The translations under genes and the position numbers were made by a program. This document shows positions 27,204 to 36,511 of a stretch of DNA of 64,000 nt, one piece after another. This DNA comes from Bacillota bacterium (GTDB taxonomy: Bacteria > Bacillota > Limnochordia > Darwinibacteriales > JAAYFS01). Each line of letters opens with the position of its first letter. Position 1 is the stretch's first letter. The notes below the pieces were generated by a model that saw only the letters and a list, made by a program, of their open reading frames with translations, was not told the origin of the DNA and did no database searches. Where the stretch lies: positions 1 to 64,000 of the forward strand of contig JAAYFS010000004.1 of NCBI GenBank assembly GCA_012728115.1, read 5' to 3'.

Positions 27204-28571
27204 ATGATTTATATCCAGGTGCATGGCAATTGGATCGTTGGATTTCAAAAGCCTGATCGATTCGTTGTTTTACGTGATGGAAATGGTATATTCGATGCGG
27301 GCCTTGCTCTAGAAAGATTACGAGAGGCAAAAATGGTTGGTGAAAAATGTGTTCTAATTCTATCGCGTGCTCATTGGCTGATTAGTATCGAAGAAAAGCC
27401 TGATCTTAAGCGGAGGGAGTTGCGTACACTGGGCATTCTATCCGAAGAAATGCTCTGTGCAAGGATCCCAGAAGATATTTTTTCTGGAAATATGATTAGT
27501 AGATATATTTATGCGGTAGCGATACCTCAAAGTACGGTCAATGAAATTTCCGTTCTGTTAGAGCAACTGGATTTAGAAATCTGTGAATTAAGGGTTTCGA
27601 GTTTCGAAAGCGCTAAATCAACCAAAGGAGAGCTTGTTCTTTCTTTAGACTTCTTTCCTGATCAACGATGGGAGTTAAACCTAGCACATAAAGGACATTT
27701 AATAGATTGCTATTTTGGATCAACACTACGATCAGAAGAGTTAACTAATGTATTATCGATTATGCTTTTTAAACAATTAACTCAAGATTTGGGTTTAGAA
27801 TCAGATCCACCTAGCGATATCTTTTTGACTAAAGATTCCCTAAACTTAAAGGTGGAACTCGGTGATAATGTACCAGAAAATTTTCAGATAGCGTTAAAAG
27901 AAATACCCCAACGATTTATGGAATTTGGAATTAAGGTTGAATGCTCGTTTGAAACAAAACCAACCTACTTTGTAAACTATCAGCAAATCTCATGGCCAAT
28001 GGCAGCTTTCTTTGGGGCTGATAAAAAAGGGAAGTCGGCCAGTTTAGTAATCTCCCTTAAAACAAAGAGGAAAAAGACTACTAGTCTGGGAATGGTTGCG
28101 GTTGGAATGGTTTTAGCTGTTACACTAGGATTGTTGGGCATTAATAGATGGATCGGTGAGCAATTAAACTCAATGGAACAAAGTCTTCAAGCTTTAGCAG
28201 CACCAATGTCTCAAATTCACGAAGAGCGTGAAGAACTAGAGCTTTTGGAACATCGTTTAGGTGTGGGACTGGCCTTGGTTGATGATCGAGATCTGGCTCT
28301 ACAAATAATTTATCAACTGAATAGTATTCTGCCTAGCTATACCGAGATAGAGAGATTGCAGTTTAACGAGCAAAAGATCGAGCTAACACTATATGCAACC
28401 TCCGTTGCAAGGGTTCTTTCGGCTCTCGAATACAGCCAGAATTTTATTGATGTTGAGGTGGTAAGTCCGATAACAAACGAAACTCGAGATGGAACTCGCT
28501 TGGAAAGGGTCAGTCTACGCTTTCGATTCGACACAAGAAATGGCGGTGAGCTAGATGAAACACCTTGGTAA
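27204..28571 (+). CDS. GspL/PilM-PilN-like platform protein
   Basis: A 455-residue protein. The N-terminal 290 residues resemble the actin-like cytoplasmic domain of PilM/GspL (start MIYIQVHGNWIVGF, with alternating beta strands), though sequence identity is low by eye. A transmembrane helix follows at about 294-316 (LGMVAVGMVLAVTLGLLG), then a coiled coil and a ferredoxin-like PilN/GspL periplasmic domain. It would link the ATPase to the periplasmic ring. ATG 27204 is behind GAGAGGTG. The 3' end overlaps the next gene by 17 nt. Confidence 0.75.
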   Translation: MIYIQVHGNWIVGFQKPDRFVVLRDGNGIFDAGLALERLREAKMVGEKCVLILSRAHWLISIEEKPDLKRRELRTLGILSEEMLCARIPEDIFSGNMISRYIYAVAIPQSTVNEISVLLEQLDLEICELRVSSFESAKSTKGELVLSLDFFPDQRWELNLAHKGHLIDCYFGSTLRSEELTNVLSIMLFKQLTQDLGLESDPPSDIFLTKDSLNLKVELGDNVPENFQIALKEIPQRFMEFGIKVECSFETKPTYFVNYQQISWPMAAFFGADKKGKSASLVISLKTKRKKTTSLGMVAVGMVLAVTLGLLGINRWIGEQLNSMEQSLQALAAPMSQIHEEREELELLEHRLGVGLALVDDRDLALQIIYQLNSILPSYTEIERLQFNEQKIELTLYATSVARVLSALEYSQNFIDVEVVSPITNETRDGTRLERVSLRFRFDTRNGGELDETPW

Positions 28572-29376
28572 GATACGAGGACTTATTACAATTCTATTAT
28601 TATTGATTATTACGTGGTTTCTCTGGCTGCCCCAGATAGAGAAGATTCGTTTAGGTCTTGCTGAATTGAAAAACAGCAGTCATATTATAGAGACTAGAAC
28701 ACAGGGGTTAGCGAACACTCGAATTGGCTTGGAGGAAAGACGGGTAGATTTCGTTTCTGCTTGGGATAAATTAAAAAGCAAGGCTTATCGAGTAAATTCT
28801 AGTATCGTGGCTGGAACAAATCTGATAGCGTTTATTCAAGAACAGGCGGTAAAAACACAGGTCGAATTGGTTTCAGCAACATTACTACCTGTAACTGAAC
28901 ATGAAGGGATGAATATCGTCGCTGCCGATGTGAAGGCTTATGGGGGAGTAGATAACGTCTTTGCATTTTTGGGAAACATAACGAATTCACAACCAGTACA
29001 TGTCATTGAGGATTTAAGGCTTGATGCACATAACCGAGGTCAAATAAACCTTGATCTACGCCTTGCGGCAATATTGTTTATTGAACCGACAGCACAAACA
29101 GAGATTCAATATCTACAGACAAGTTCCGTTAAAGTTCCAACATTAGAGATTTTTGGTTCATTGAAAAAACAACATTTTGATCCTGAGTGGGAAGTAATAG
29201 GTTTAGTATCTGGATTACGTAATTCAAGTGCTATGCTCAAACATCGAGCCACAGGGAAAGAAGAAATAGTTAGAGTAGGCGATATGTTAGATTTATGGGT
29301 GGTTTCTGAAATAGGAAAGGATTATGTTCTACTTTTACAAGCAGGGGAGCAGTTTTACTTAGCCATTAATCCTTAG
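28555..29376 (+). CDS. PilO/GspM-like protein with PilP/GspC-type C-terminal domain
   Basis: A 273-residue protein with one N-terminal membrane helix (ITILLLLIITWFLWLP), a coiled-coil and ferredoxin-like PilO/GspM region to about residue 185, and a C-terminal beta domain from about 190 (KVPTLEIFGSL, then a GLVSGLRNSSAMLKHRATGKEEIVRVGD-type HR/PilP pattern split over residues 222-249). PilP/GspC homology-region domains contact the secretin. Here the two functions seem fused in one chain. The ATG overlaps the upstream gene. Confidence 0.7.
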   Translation: MKHLGKIRGLITILLLLIITWFLWLPQIEKIRLGLAELKNSSHIIETRTQGLANTRIGLEERRVDFVSAWDKLKSKAYRVNSSIVAGTNLIAFIQEQAVKTQVELVSATLLPVTEHEGMNIVAADVKAYGGVDNVFAFLGNITNSQPVHVIEDLRLDAHNRGQINLDLRLAAILFIEPTAQTEIQYLQTSSVKVPTLEIFGSLKKQHFDPEWEVIGLVSGLRNSSAMLKHRATGKEEIVRVGDMLDLWVVSEIGKDYVLLLQAGEQFYLAINP

Positions 29377-29401
29377 AAACCTTGGTCTGGAGGAAAAAGC
29401 G

Positions 29402-32400
29402 ATGAGAAAAACAAGTTTTAGGGTGTTGATTTTAAGCCTGGTGTTTGTCCTGATCGGTGCTGGTATCTGTTTTACCGCTGGTGATGACTCAATCAGTTTA
29501 GATTTTAAAGACACTGATATTCGTGATGTGCTTCGTGCGATCTCAGTGCAAAGCGGAAAAAACGTAGTGGCTGCTCCAGAAGTGGTTGGAAGTGTAACCA
29601 TCAGATTATCAGAGGTTTCTATGGATGAGGCTTTAAATTACTTGCTTTCCTCCTATGGGTGGGCTTTGGAAATTGAGGGTAACCTTTATCGGGTGGTAAA
29701 GGATACGACTGATAGTTCTTATAGGGTGACGCTCGAGGATGGTTTAATTAATATTTATGCCGAAGACGCTCCTTTAGAACGAGTGCTACTTTCGCTAGCG
29801 GAAGTTTCAAACATCAGTATTATTCCTATTGTCGATCTGACTGGCAGTATTTATGCCCGATTAAACTCTCTCACCTTCGAACAATGCCTTACTCATCTAT
29901 TAAAAAGCAGTAATCTAACTTGGGTTAAAGACGGCGATGTATATGTGATAGATTCTGTTTCTGAAAGACCAGAAAGACAAGCTTTAACGGTTGTTTTTGA
30001 AAATGATTTATTATGGGCGCAAGCGATCGATGTATATATTGAAGACTTATATCAAGAAATAGCGACTCAAGCGGGTCTGGATCTAGTGATCTTGCCTGAA
30101 GTATTTGATCAAGTTCGGGTTAGGATCAATATTCATGGGATGGAGCTAACATCGGCACTAGACTATATTAGTGAGATTTATGGGTTAAAAATCGAAGATA
30201 CAGGAACTTTTTTTGCAGTTGCTTTTAAAGAGCAAGAGTCCATTCAGGATCAAGAGGAAACCACGATCATACATTTAGAGTTACCTGAAGGCTTAGAAAT
30301 GTTGATGCTCCAAAATGATCTTTTGTATACCCAACTAAATGGAATTTTCCTTGTGGATTTTTTAAGAGTATTAGTTGAACGCTATCCAGAACTTCCTCCA
30401 ATCATTGTTGATGAACAAGTAGCAAATAAGCGGATTGTAGGGGCGGTATTTGGATTACCCGTTCACGAAGGGCTTAAACACCTTATCGCTCCGTACGGGT
30501 TATTAATTAAGGAAATTGCTGAAGGTTATCAGATCGAAACCAAACCAGCGGTCGCTCCATTTACTGTTGATTACTTTGATGGTTTATTAACTATCAAAGC
30601 TGAAAGGGCTTCTTTGTGGGATCTTTTACGTGAGATTGGCAGAAAAACAAATGTAACGTTTATTATGCCAGAATCAACGCCTATTCAAGTTAGTTTTGAA
30701 ATAAACTCGGTCAAACCTGATAAAGCTGTTACCGCTTTACTTTCCAGACATAATTATGTACTTTCTTCGTATCCAAGTGGTTCCAAGGAGCTTACTCCTT
30801 GGGAAGGTATTTACAGCGTTGAACCAGTTGTGGTAAAAAATGTCAGAGTTACAGTTTCTGGGGGGTTGCTAAGCCTGAGCGCTAGTGAAGCATTATTATC
30901 CGAGATTATTAATGAGCTCTCTGCAGTAACTGGTGAAAACATCCTGTTCCAACAAGGATATAACCCATCGCTGTCGATAGAATTATATAATCTTTCCCTA
31001 GACGATCTTTTAAACGCTTTAGTATTTCCTTATGGCGGAACAGTTAAAAATCAAGGTAATTTCTCCATAATTCAGATACATGCGCCCACCCAAGGTACTC
31101 CGATAATTACTCGTTCGCAGTCAACGGGAATAGAAACCCTCGAGCTAGATAATGAGGGGATAGTTGCAATCTTTTCAGAGTTAAGTTTAAGTGAACTTTT
31201 TTCCGAGATAAATAATCTCAGCGGTCCAAGATTTATCGCAGAAAGCTTCATTGAAAAGGATCTTGTGAGCGGACAAATTATCGGAAACGATGTTGAGTCA
31301 GCGATAAAATCCTTCCTCTTCGCCAAAGGTTACAAGGTGGTACCGTTATCAAATGGTTACTTGGTGCGGAGTATAAATCAGACTCAACCATTGATTCATT
31401 ATGAAGGAGGATTATTCTATCTTGATATCAGTGGGGGAGAGTTAGCCCTACTTATTAAAGAGTTAGCTAATAAAGCAGGAAAAAGTATTGTAACCTACTC
31501 GCAAGTACGAGGTAATGTGAGTAGCATGCAAGTAATAGGCTTAAGCTTTGAACAAGCTCTCGAGCATCTTTTACGTGGAACGACATTCACGTATTATGTA
31601 GCTGATGATATCTACTATATCGGAGAAGGAATAACCCCACGAGTTGAAGCGCCAGAGTTTACTCAATCCAAGGTTATTAGACTTAATTACCTTGCTCCAA
31701 GCGATCTTATTAGTTTACTCCCTCCATCGATCCCGAGCCATAATATTCGTCCGATTCCTGGAGAATCAGCGGTAGTGGCTTTTGGTAGTCAAAGCATTTT
31801 AAAGGCGATAGACGAATTCGTTATGGCGGTCGATATACCTAGCAACAAAGTAACCGAGTTAATTACAATTAGATATGCCGATGCGGAAGAAATAGTAAAT
31901 GTGATTACCCGTTCCTTTACAGCAGATACATTTCAATACCTTCCTTCGTCGAATGCGATCCTTCTAACGGGAACTCCTCAGAATAACGCTAGGATCAGAA
32001 CTTTAGTTGAAAATATGGACACTCCTGATTCCCAAAATTTGACTAGAGTTATTGCCTTAAACCATATCGCAGCAGAGGAAGCAAAAAACCTAATGGAACC
32101 AGCGATCGACTCGTCGAAAATGTTAGTAATACCAGATCAGAATTCTTTGGTGATATCAGGTAGGCTGGATCAAATCGAGCGAGCGGAGGATTACTTGCGT
32201 TCGATCGATAAGCCCAATCCTCAGATTGTGTTTGAAGTGATGATCGTTGAGGTTAGCAGAAGAACAAGCGATCAACTTGGATTTAGTGGGTCGACAGCAG
32301 ATGGAACCTTTAAGTTTGATTTACTAGGAGGTTCACCATTTACGCTTTCGTTAGGTTCGGCATTCTTGGCAGATCCATCCTTCACACTGACCTTAAGTGC

Positions 32401-32905
32401 TTTGGTGCAACAGGGGCAAGCAAAACTTTTGGCAAATCCTCATATCGCGACTCTTAATGGAAAAGAGGCATCGTTTAATGTTCTTACCACTGCACGATAT
32501 TGGGCGCCTCAGACAGTAACTGATGAAGATCAGAAAGGCAATAGCAATGTGATTCCAGCGTTTCGAACAATTGAAACAGGTATAAGGTTATACCTAAAAC
32601 CCTGGATTTCAGCAAATGGTGATATAACGATCGAGCTTAACCCTGAAATCAGCGATTCGGCTGGTTCCACATCTGGTTCGAGTTTACCGTCCACAAATGA
32701 TCGTTCAATCAGTACAACGGTAAGGGTAAAAGATGGAGAGACCATCGTGATCGGAGGTCTTATCCAAAGAAGGGAACAAGTAGAAATTTCTAAAGTTCCT
32801 GTTTTGGGTGATTTACCAATAATCGGCAGATTGTTTACTGTTGAGAATAAGGAAGAAACCGAAACTGAATTTATTATCGCAATTACTTCTCATCTTCTTG
32901 ATTAA
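29402..32905 (+). CDS. Secretin (GspD/PilQ-type) with about eight STN-like repeats
   Basis: A 1167-residue outer-membrane secretin. A signal peptide (about 1-25) is followed by about eight STN/N0-like repeats starting near residues 30, 105, 195, 300, 387, 481, 576 and 662. Each has a pattern such as LDFKDTDIRDVLRAI...GVTI...DEALNYLL...GW. Three N1/NolW-like domains lie at about 755-935 (VIRLNYLAPSDLISLL; ELITIRYADAEEIVNVI; TRVIALNHIAAEEAKNLM). The secretin core runs from about 939 and ends with KVPVLGDLPIIGRLF. GspD and PilQ usually have one STN domain. GGAGG precedes the ATG. It terminates the gsp-like operon. Confidence 0.92.
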   Translation: MRKTSFRVLILSLVFVLIGAGICFTAGDDSISLDFKDTDIRDVLRAISVQSGKNVVAAPEVVGSVTIRLSEVSMDEALNYLLSSYGWALEIEGNLYRVVKDTTDSSYRVTLEDGLINIYAEDAPLERVLLSLAEVSNISIIPIVDLTGSIYARLNSLTFEQCLTHLLKSSNLTWVKDGDVYVIDSVSERPERQALTVVFENDLLWAQAIDVYIEDLYQEIATQAGLDLVILPEVFDQVRVRINIHGMELTSALDYISEIYGLKIEDTGTFFAVAFKEQESIQDQEETTIIHLELPEGLEMLMLQNDLLYTQLNGIFLVDFLRVLVERYPELPPIIVDEQVANKRIVGAVFGLPVHEGLKHLIAPYGLLIKEIAEGYQIETKPAVAPFTVDYFDGLLTIKAERASLWDLLREIGRKTNVTFIMPESTPIQVSFEINSVKPDKAVTALLSRHNYVLSSYPSGSKELTPWEGIYSVEPVVVKNVRVTVSGGLLSLSASEALLSEIINELSAVTGENILFQQGYNPSLSIELYNLSLDDLLNALVFPYGGTVKNQGNFSIIQIHAPTQGTPIITRSQSTGIETLELDNEGIVAIFSELSLSELFSEINNLSGPRFIAESFIEKDLVSGQIIGNDVESAIKSFLFAKGYKVVPLSNGYLVRSINQTQPLIHYEGGLFYLDISGGELALLIKELANKAGKSIVTYSQVRGNVSSMQVIGLSFEQALEHLLRGTTFTYYVADDIYYIGEGITPRVEAPEFTQSKVIRLNYLAPSDLISLLPPSIPSHNIRPIPGESAVVAFGSQSILKAIDEFVMAVDIPSNKVTELITIRYADAEEIVNVITRSFTADTFQYLPSSNAILLTGTPQNNARIRTLVENMDTPDSQNLTRVIALNHIAAEEAKNLMEPAIDSSKMLVIPDQNSLVISGRLDQIERAEDYLRSIDKPNPQIVFEVMIVEVSRRTSDQLGFSGSTADGTFKFDLLGGSPFTLSLGSAFLADPSFTLTLSALVQQGQAKLLANPHIATLNGKEASFNVLTTARYWAPQTVTDEDQKGNSNVIPAFRTIETGIRLYLKPWISANGDITIELNPEISDSAGSTSGSSLPSTNDRSISTTVRVKDGETIVIGGLIQRREQVEISKVPVLGDLPIIGRLFTVENKEETETEFIIAITSHLLD

Positions 32906-32910
32906 ATAAG

Positions 32911-32935
32911 TTCGAGCGAAGAGGCTCGGATTTTG
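32911..32935 (+). terminator. Terminator after the secretin gene
   Basis: TTCGAGC (32911-32917) pairs with GCTCGGA (32924-32930), one pair being G-U, around GAAGAG, followed by TTTTG. Short stem and short T-run, so moderate strength. Confidence 0.65.
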
Positions 32936-32962
32936 CAAACATAGTTCAGAAGATTGTATAAA
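32933..32962 (+). promoter_or_regulatory. Candidate sigma-A promoter of the metalloprotease-like gene
   Basis: TTGCAA (32933-32938) and TATAAA (32957-32962) are separated by 18 bp. The leader to the ATG at 33076 would be about 105 nt and contains no recognised riboswitch. Confidence 0.5.
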
Positions 32963-33075
32963 AAGGTAAAATATTAACCTAATAAGGGGTGGTTGCGATG
33001 GTTTAGCAAATAGGTAATATGCGTCCAAAATGCTTGTTTGGATAATAAAATTTAAATTTTAAAGGAGGAACCTTT

Positions 33076-36000
33076 ATGAAGAGGCGTCTGATAATAGTTT
33101 GCTTGATGTTATTAATGGTCGCTATGGCTACTGCAACAGTTCAAGCGAATCTTGTGGGACATTGGAGCTTCGATGGAAGTCTAGATGGTGCAACAGTCGT
33201 CTCGGGTAATCCACAATTCGTTTCTGGTGCAGTAGGTCAAGCGATCCAACTTAACGGCACCAATGATGCTTTAGCACTAGGAAGTAGTTCCGCACTTCAA
33301 CCTGCGGAAATTACGGTCGCTTTTTGGATCAAACGAACAGCTGATATGAGTAATAAGGAGAATTTGGCTATTTGGTCAAAAGGAGATACTGATTGGGCAG
33401 GTAATGGATGGTTCCTAACGCTCGATGCCAGAGGGGCAGAAGAACATCCAATAAAGTTCTGGGTCGATGGGTACAACATTTTCCATACGGTAGGCAGCAT
33501 TAATTCCACTTTCCCGTTGGATGAATGGGTTCATGTTGCTGCCACATTCAGTTCCATTACAAAGGAAATGGCTATTTATCGTAATGGAATTCCTCAACCA
33601 TTTACAGTTGTTAATCAACCCAGTACAATCACAGCAACTGGAAATATAACTACTTATCTTGGTTTTAATGGACCAACTTGGAGTGCTGCTTGGGCACCCG
33701 CGGCATTCGATGATGTGAGGATTTATGATAGGGTACTGTCCGCACAGGAAATCGCTGTACTGGCGAACAATAGCGTTTCCGAAGGAAGATGGCATGTCCC
33801 TGTCTATACTGCGTCTATCGCAGAGCCCCAATTTGAAATGCGTACATGGAACTTGGTTCAATCGGTACCAGGAATGCCACAGCAATTCACCGCCGCTTTA
33901 GTTGGTATTGATGGTTTCGATTCGGAACGTAGTAAGGAATATATAGTTGTTCTAGAGCCCAATGGACGTCGAAGAGGAATTCCGCTCACTCATTTTTCAA
34001 CGGCAGATCAGAATTATGCAAGAACCAAGAATGAGATTTTGTTAATTGAGCGAGCAATTGAGCGTTCCCAATCAAATCTTGGTAATTATATTTCTGGAGC
34101 ACCAGTACAACCAGGGCGAAATACGGTCACTAGTAAGTATTTCCGTTTCATTTACGGAAATGACCAAAATGGCTCTGGTAGCCGTTGGTTTGACTTGGAT
34201 TTTCGCGAAATGGTGATGGAATACTATGACATGGTCTTTGAGTTCTTCGTTCATGAACTCGGATTCCATCCACCTTATGGTGATGAAGCGACAAAGTACA
34301 AGATCGATGTACTGATCTTCGGAACGGGCATTGGTGATGGATGGGCATTCGGAGGAGACGGAATATGGATCCATCCCGAGGCGATGCTAGAAGGATCATC
34401 AGTAATTCCGCATGAATTCGGTCACGTACTCCAGTTTTACTCTGGCGGTTTTAGAAACTCTCCAGTGGTCGGATGGGTATGGGAATCCCACGCCAACTGG
34501 TTATCTAACCAAATCATTCCTGACTACCCGCCAGTTATCGGGCTATACTCAGAACGCTCTAACCACTATCTAACTTCTACTCGTTTCAATTATGGTTCTT
34601 GGCCGATTTTCCAATTCATTGCTGAGCAACCAGATTTAGGTCCAGAATTTGTCAATAGAATCTGGACCGAGGCATTAAGAGCGAATCCACAAACTCCTAA
34701 ACGGCAAAGTGGATCCGCTTTGGAAGATCCATTACAAGCCATAATGAGAATTGGGTTTAACGATGGCAAATTTACCCATCCTGAACAATCCTTTGGTGAT
34801 TTAGTAGGCCAGATGGCTGCTCATAACGCAACCTGGGATTATGTCTACCAGTATCCTTATGAAAATGCGGCTCCGCCTACTCGCCACAATAGAACGATCT
34901 TGGAAGAGGTTCCTGATCGTCCTGGTTGGTATCGACCACCATATTCCATGGCTCCACAAGCCTATGGTTACAACGTGGTTGAGTTGGAAATTGCCCCGCA
35001 AGCAACTCAAATTCAGATTAACTTAGAAGGGGTACCAGTTGACTCCGTTGCGGATTGGCGAGCAACAATTGTGGTTGTCGATAGTCAAGGAAGAGCTCGA
35101 TATAGTCCGATGACTAATGGCGGCACGGTAGCGATCAATGTTTCACCAAGTGATGTGAAAGCTTACCTTACGGTAGCAGCTACACCTTTAAGTTATACTC
35201 CAATAAACTTGGAAAGCGGAGGCTTTAGAGCAATAATTAAGTATCCGTATGAAGTTTTAATCCATGGGGCAACTCCTGTTGCGAAACCCGTTGATTACCC
35301 TGCACCATCGGGGCAGCCACATCCTAACGGTGGCGGATATGTTGCTAGTACAGCTTACGTTGCACCGACAGCATATGTCGGACCGAATGCAATAGTTTTA
35401 GGAAACGCGCAAGTTACGGGTAATGCGAGAATTGAAGGTTTTAGTGTAGTTAAAGATTCCGCTAATGTCTCTGGCAACGCGATTGTTACTGGATATTCTT
35501 TAGTACGTCACAATGCAAAAGTGGGCGGTAATGCATTTGTTCGCAATGCTGAGGTCGCTGGTGATGTGTCAGTGATCGAAAACGCTCGAGTGATCGATAA
35601 TGTATATGTTGATGGACCAGGAATAATAAGAGGAAACGCTACTTTAACTGGTCGGGGTACAGTTCACACTTACCATTCAAATGGCTATGGTACTATTGGT
35701 GGGCATACAATTGTGGGATTAAACAGCGAGTATCACTCTTGGACAACGTCGCCAATTACCAATGGTATTTACACTGAATTTACTAATAGTAGTAACCATC
35801 CGTGGGATGTTCCTTCAATACCAGCATACCTCTATGCTCATTGGGATTTTAATGAGCCAAACGCTGTGCTTCTTAAGGATAAGAATTTCTATAACGATGG
35901 GTTCTTAAGAGGAAATCCACAGTTTGTGACGGACAGTGGTCGTCAGGCGCTGTCCTTTAACGGCTCTAACCAATATGTAGTGGTCGATCGTGATGTTTCT

Positions 36001-36408
36001 GAGTTAATTGATATGACGATCGATGTATGGGTGAAATGGGAAGGAAACCAAGCACACGAAAGAATATTTGATTTTGGAAGCGACAGTCAAAATAGCATGT
36101 ACTTAACTCCACGCGGCTCATCAGGAAGGGTAGAATTTGTAATGACAATCAATGGAGTGCAACAAAGAATTATCGGCACTTCTCAGCTACCAAATACCTG
36201 GACCCGTGTTCGAGTGATTCTTTCCAATGGAGTGGGCAAATTGTATGTTGGTAATACGCTAGTTGGGCAAAGTAACATTGCTTTCAAACCAGTTCAGCTT
36301 GGGGCAAAGAGTTTTTCAAACTACATTGGCAGAAGCCAAAACGGTGCCTATTACTTCACTGGAAAAATCGACGATTTTAAAGTGTACACTAGTGCTATTC
36401 AACCATAG
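33076..36408 (+). CDS. Secreted HEFGH metalloprotease-like protein with LamG domains
   Basis: A 1110-residue secreted protein. A signal peptide (about 1-25, MLLMVAMATATVQA) is followed by a LamG/concanavalin-like domain (about 26-225). The central region carries HEFGH at residues 446-450 and Glu at 470 in WESHANW, a gluzincin-type zinc site, near GDGWAFGGDGIW. At about 750-860, repeats of the type YVGPNAIVLGNAQVTGNARI resemble a hexapeptide left-handed beta-helix. A second LamG domain fills about 910-1110. Such proteins act on extracellular polymers or surfaces. A member of the DUF6055-type peptidase group is possible. AAAGGAGG precedes the ATG. It follows the secretin gene, so it may be a substrate of that system. 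Confidence 0.8.
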   Translation: MKRRLIIVCLMLLMVAMATATVQANLVGHWSFDGSLDGATVVSGNPQFVSGAVGQAIQLNGTNDALALGSSSALQPAEITVAFWIKRTADMSNKENLAIWSKGDTDWAGNGWFLTLDARGAEEHPIKFWVDGYNIFHTVGSINSTFPLDEWVHVAATFSSITKEMAIYRNGIPQPFTVVNQPSTITATGNITTYLGFNGPTWSAAWAPAAFDDVRIYDRVLSAQEIAVLANNSVSEGRWHVPVYTASIAEPQFEMRTWNLVQSVPGMPQQFTAALVGIDGFDSERSKEYIVVLEPNGRRRGIPLTHFSTADQNYARTKNEILLIERAIERSQSNLGNYISGAPVQPGRNTVTSKYFRFIYGNDQNGSGSRWFDLDFREMVMEYYDMVFEFFVHELGFHPPYGDEATKYKIDVLIFGTGIGDGWAFGGDGIWIHPEAMLEGSSVIPHEFGHVLQFYSGGFRNSPVVGWVWESHANWLSNQIIPDYPPVIGLYSERSNHYLTSTRFNYGSWPIFQFIAEQPDLGPEFVNRIWTEALRANPQTPKRQSGSALEDPLQAIMRIGFNDGKFTHPEQSFGDLVGQMAAHNATWDYVYQYPYENAAPPTRHNRTILEEVPDRPGWYRPPYSMAPQAYGYNVVELEIAPQATQIQINLEGVPVDSVADWRATIVVVDSQGRARYSPMTNGGTVAINVSPSDVKAYLTVAATPLSYTPINLESGGFRAIIKYPYEVLIHGATPVAKPVDYPAPSGQPHPNGGGYVASTAYVAPTAYVGPNAIVLGNAQVTGNARIEGFSVVKDSANVSGNAIVTGYSLVRHNAKVGGNAFVRNAEVAGDVSVIENARVIDNVYVDGPGIIRGNATLTGRGTVHTYHSNGYGTIGGHTIVGLNSEYHSWTTSPITNGIYTEFTNSSNHPWDVPSIPAYLYAHWDFNEPNAVLLKDKNFYNDGFLRGNPQFVTDSGRQALSFNGSNQYVVVDRDVSELIDMTIDVWVKWEGNQAHERIFDFGSDSQNSMYLTPRGSSGRVEFVMTINGVQQRIIGTSQLPNTWTRVRVILSNGVGKLYVGNTLVGQSNIAFKPVQLGAKSFSNYIGRSQNGAYYFTGKIDDFKVYTSAIQP

Positions 36409-36409
36409 G

Positions 36410-36439
36410 AGAGGCGCGCGTTTTGAGCGCGCCTCTTTA
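36410..36439 (+). terminator. Rho-independent terminator
   Basis: AGAGGCGCGC (36410-36419) pairs with GCGCGCCTCT (36427-36436) around GTTTTGA, followed by a short TTAG. The stem is very GC-rich although the T-run is short. Confidence 0.8.
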
Positions 36440-36511
36440 GCAAAAAAAGGAATACTAGGCGCAAATATTGTAACTAATATATCTAAAGAACGAGATAAGG
36501 AGTGTTTGTTG

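Noticed and set aside
32963-33075. Riboswitch in the leader of the metalloprotease-like gene
   Set aside because: I could not match the cyclic-di-GMP or any other consensus; only a short AT-rich palindrome is visible.
33415-33885. 156-codon minus-strand frame across the metalloprotease-like gene
   Set aside because: It lies entirely inside a large supported gene, and its predicted protein has no domain-like pattern.
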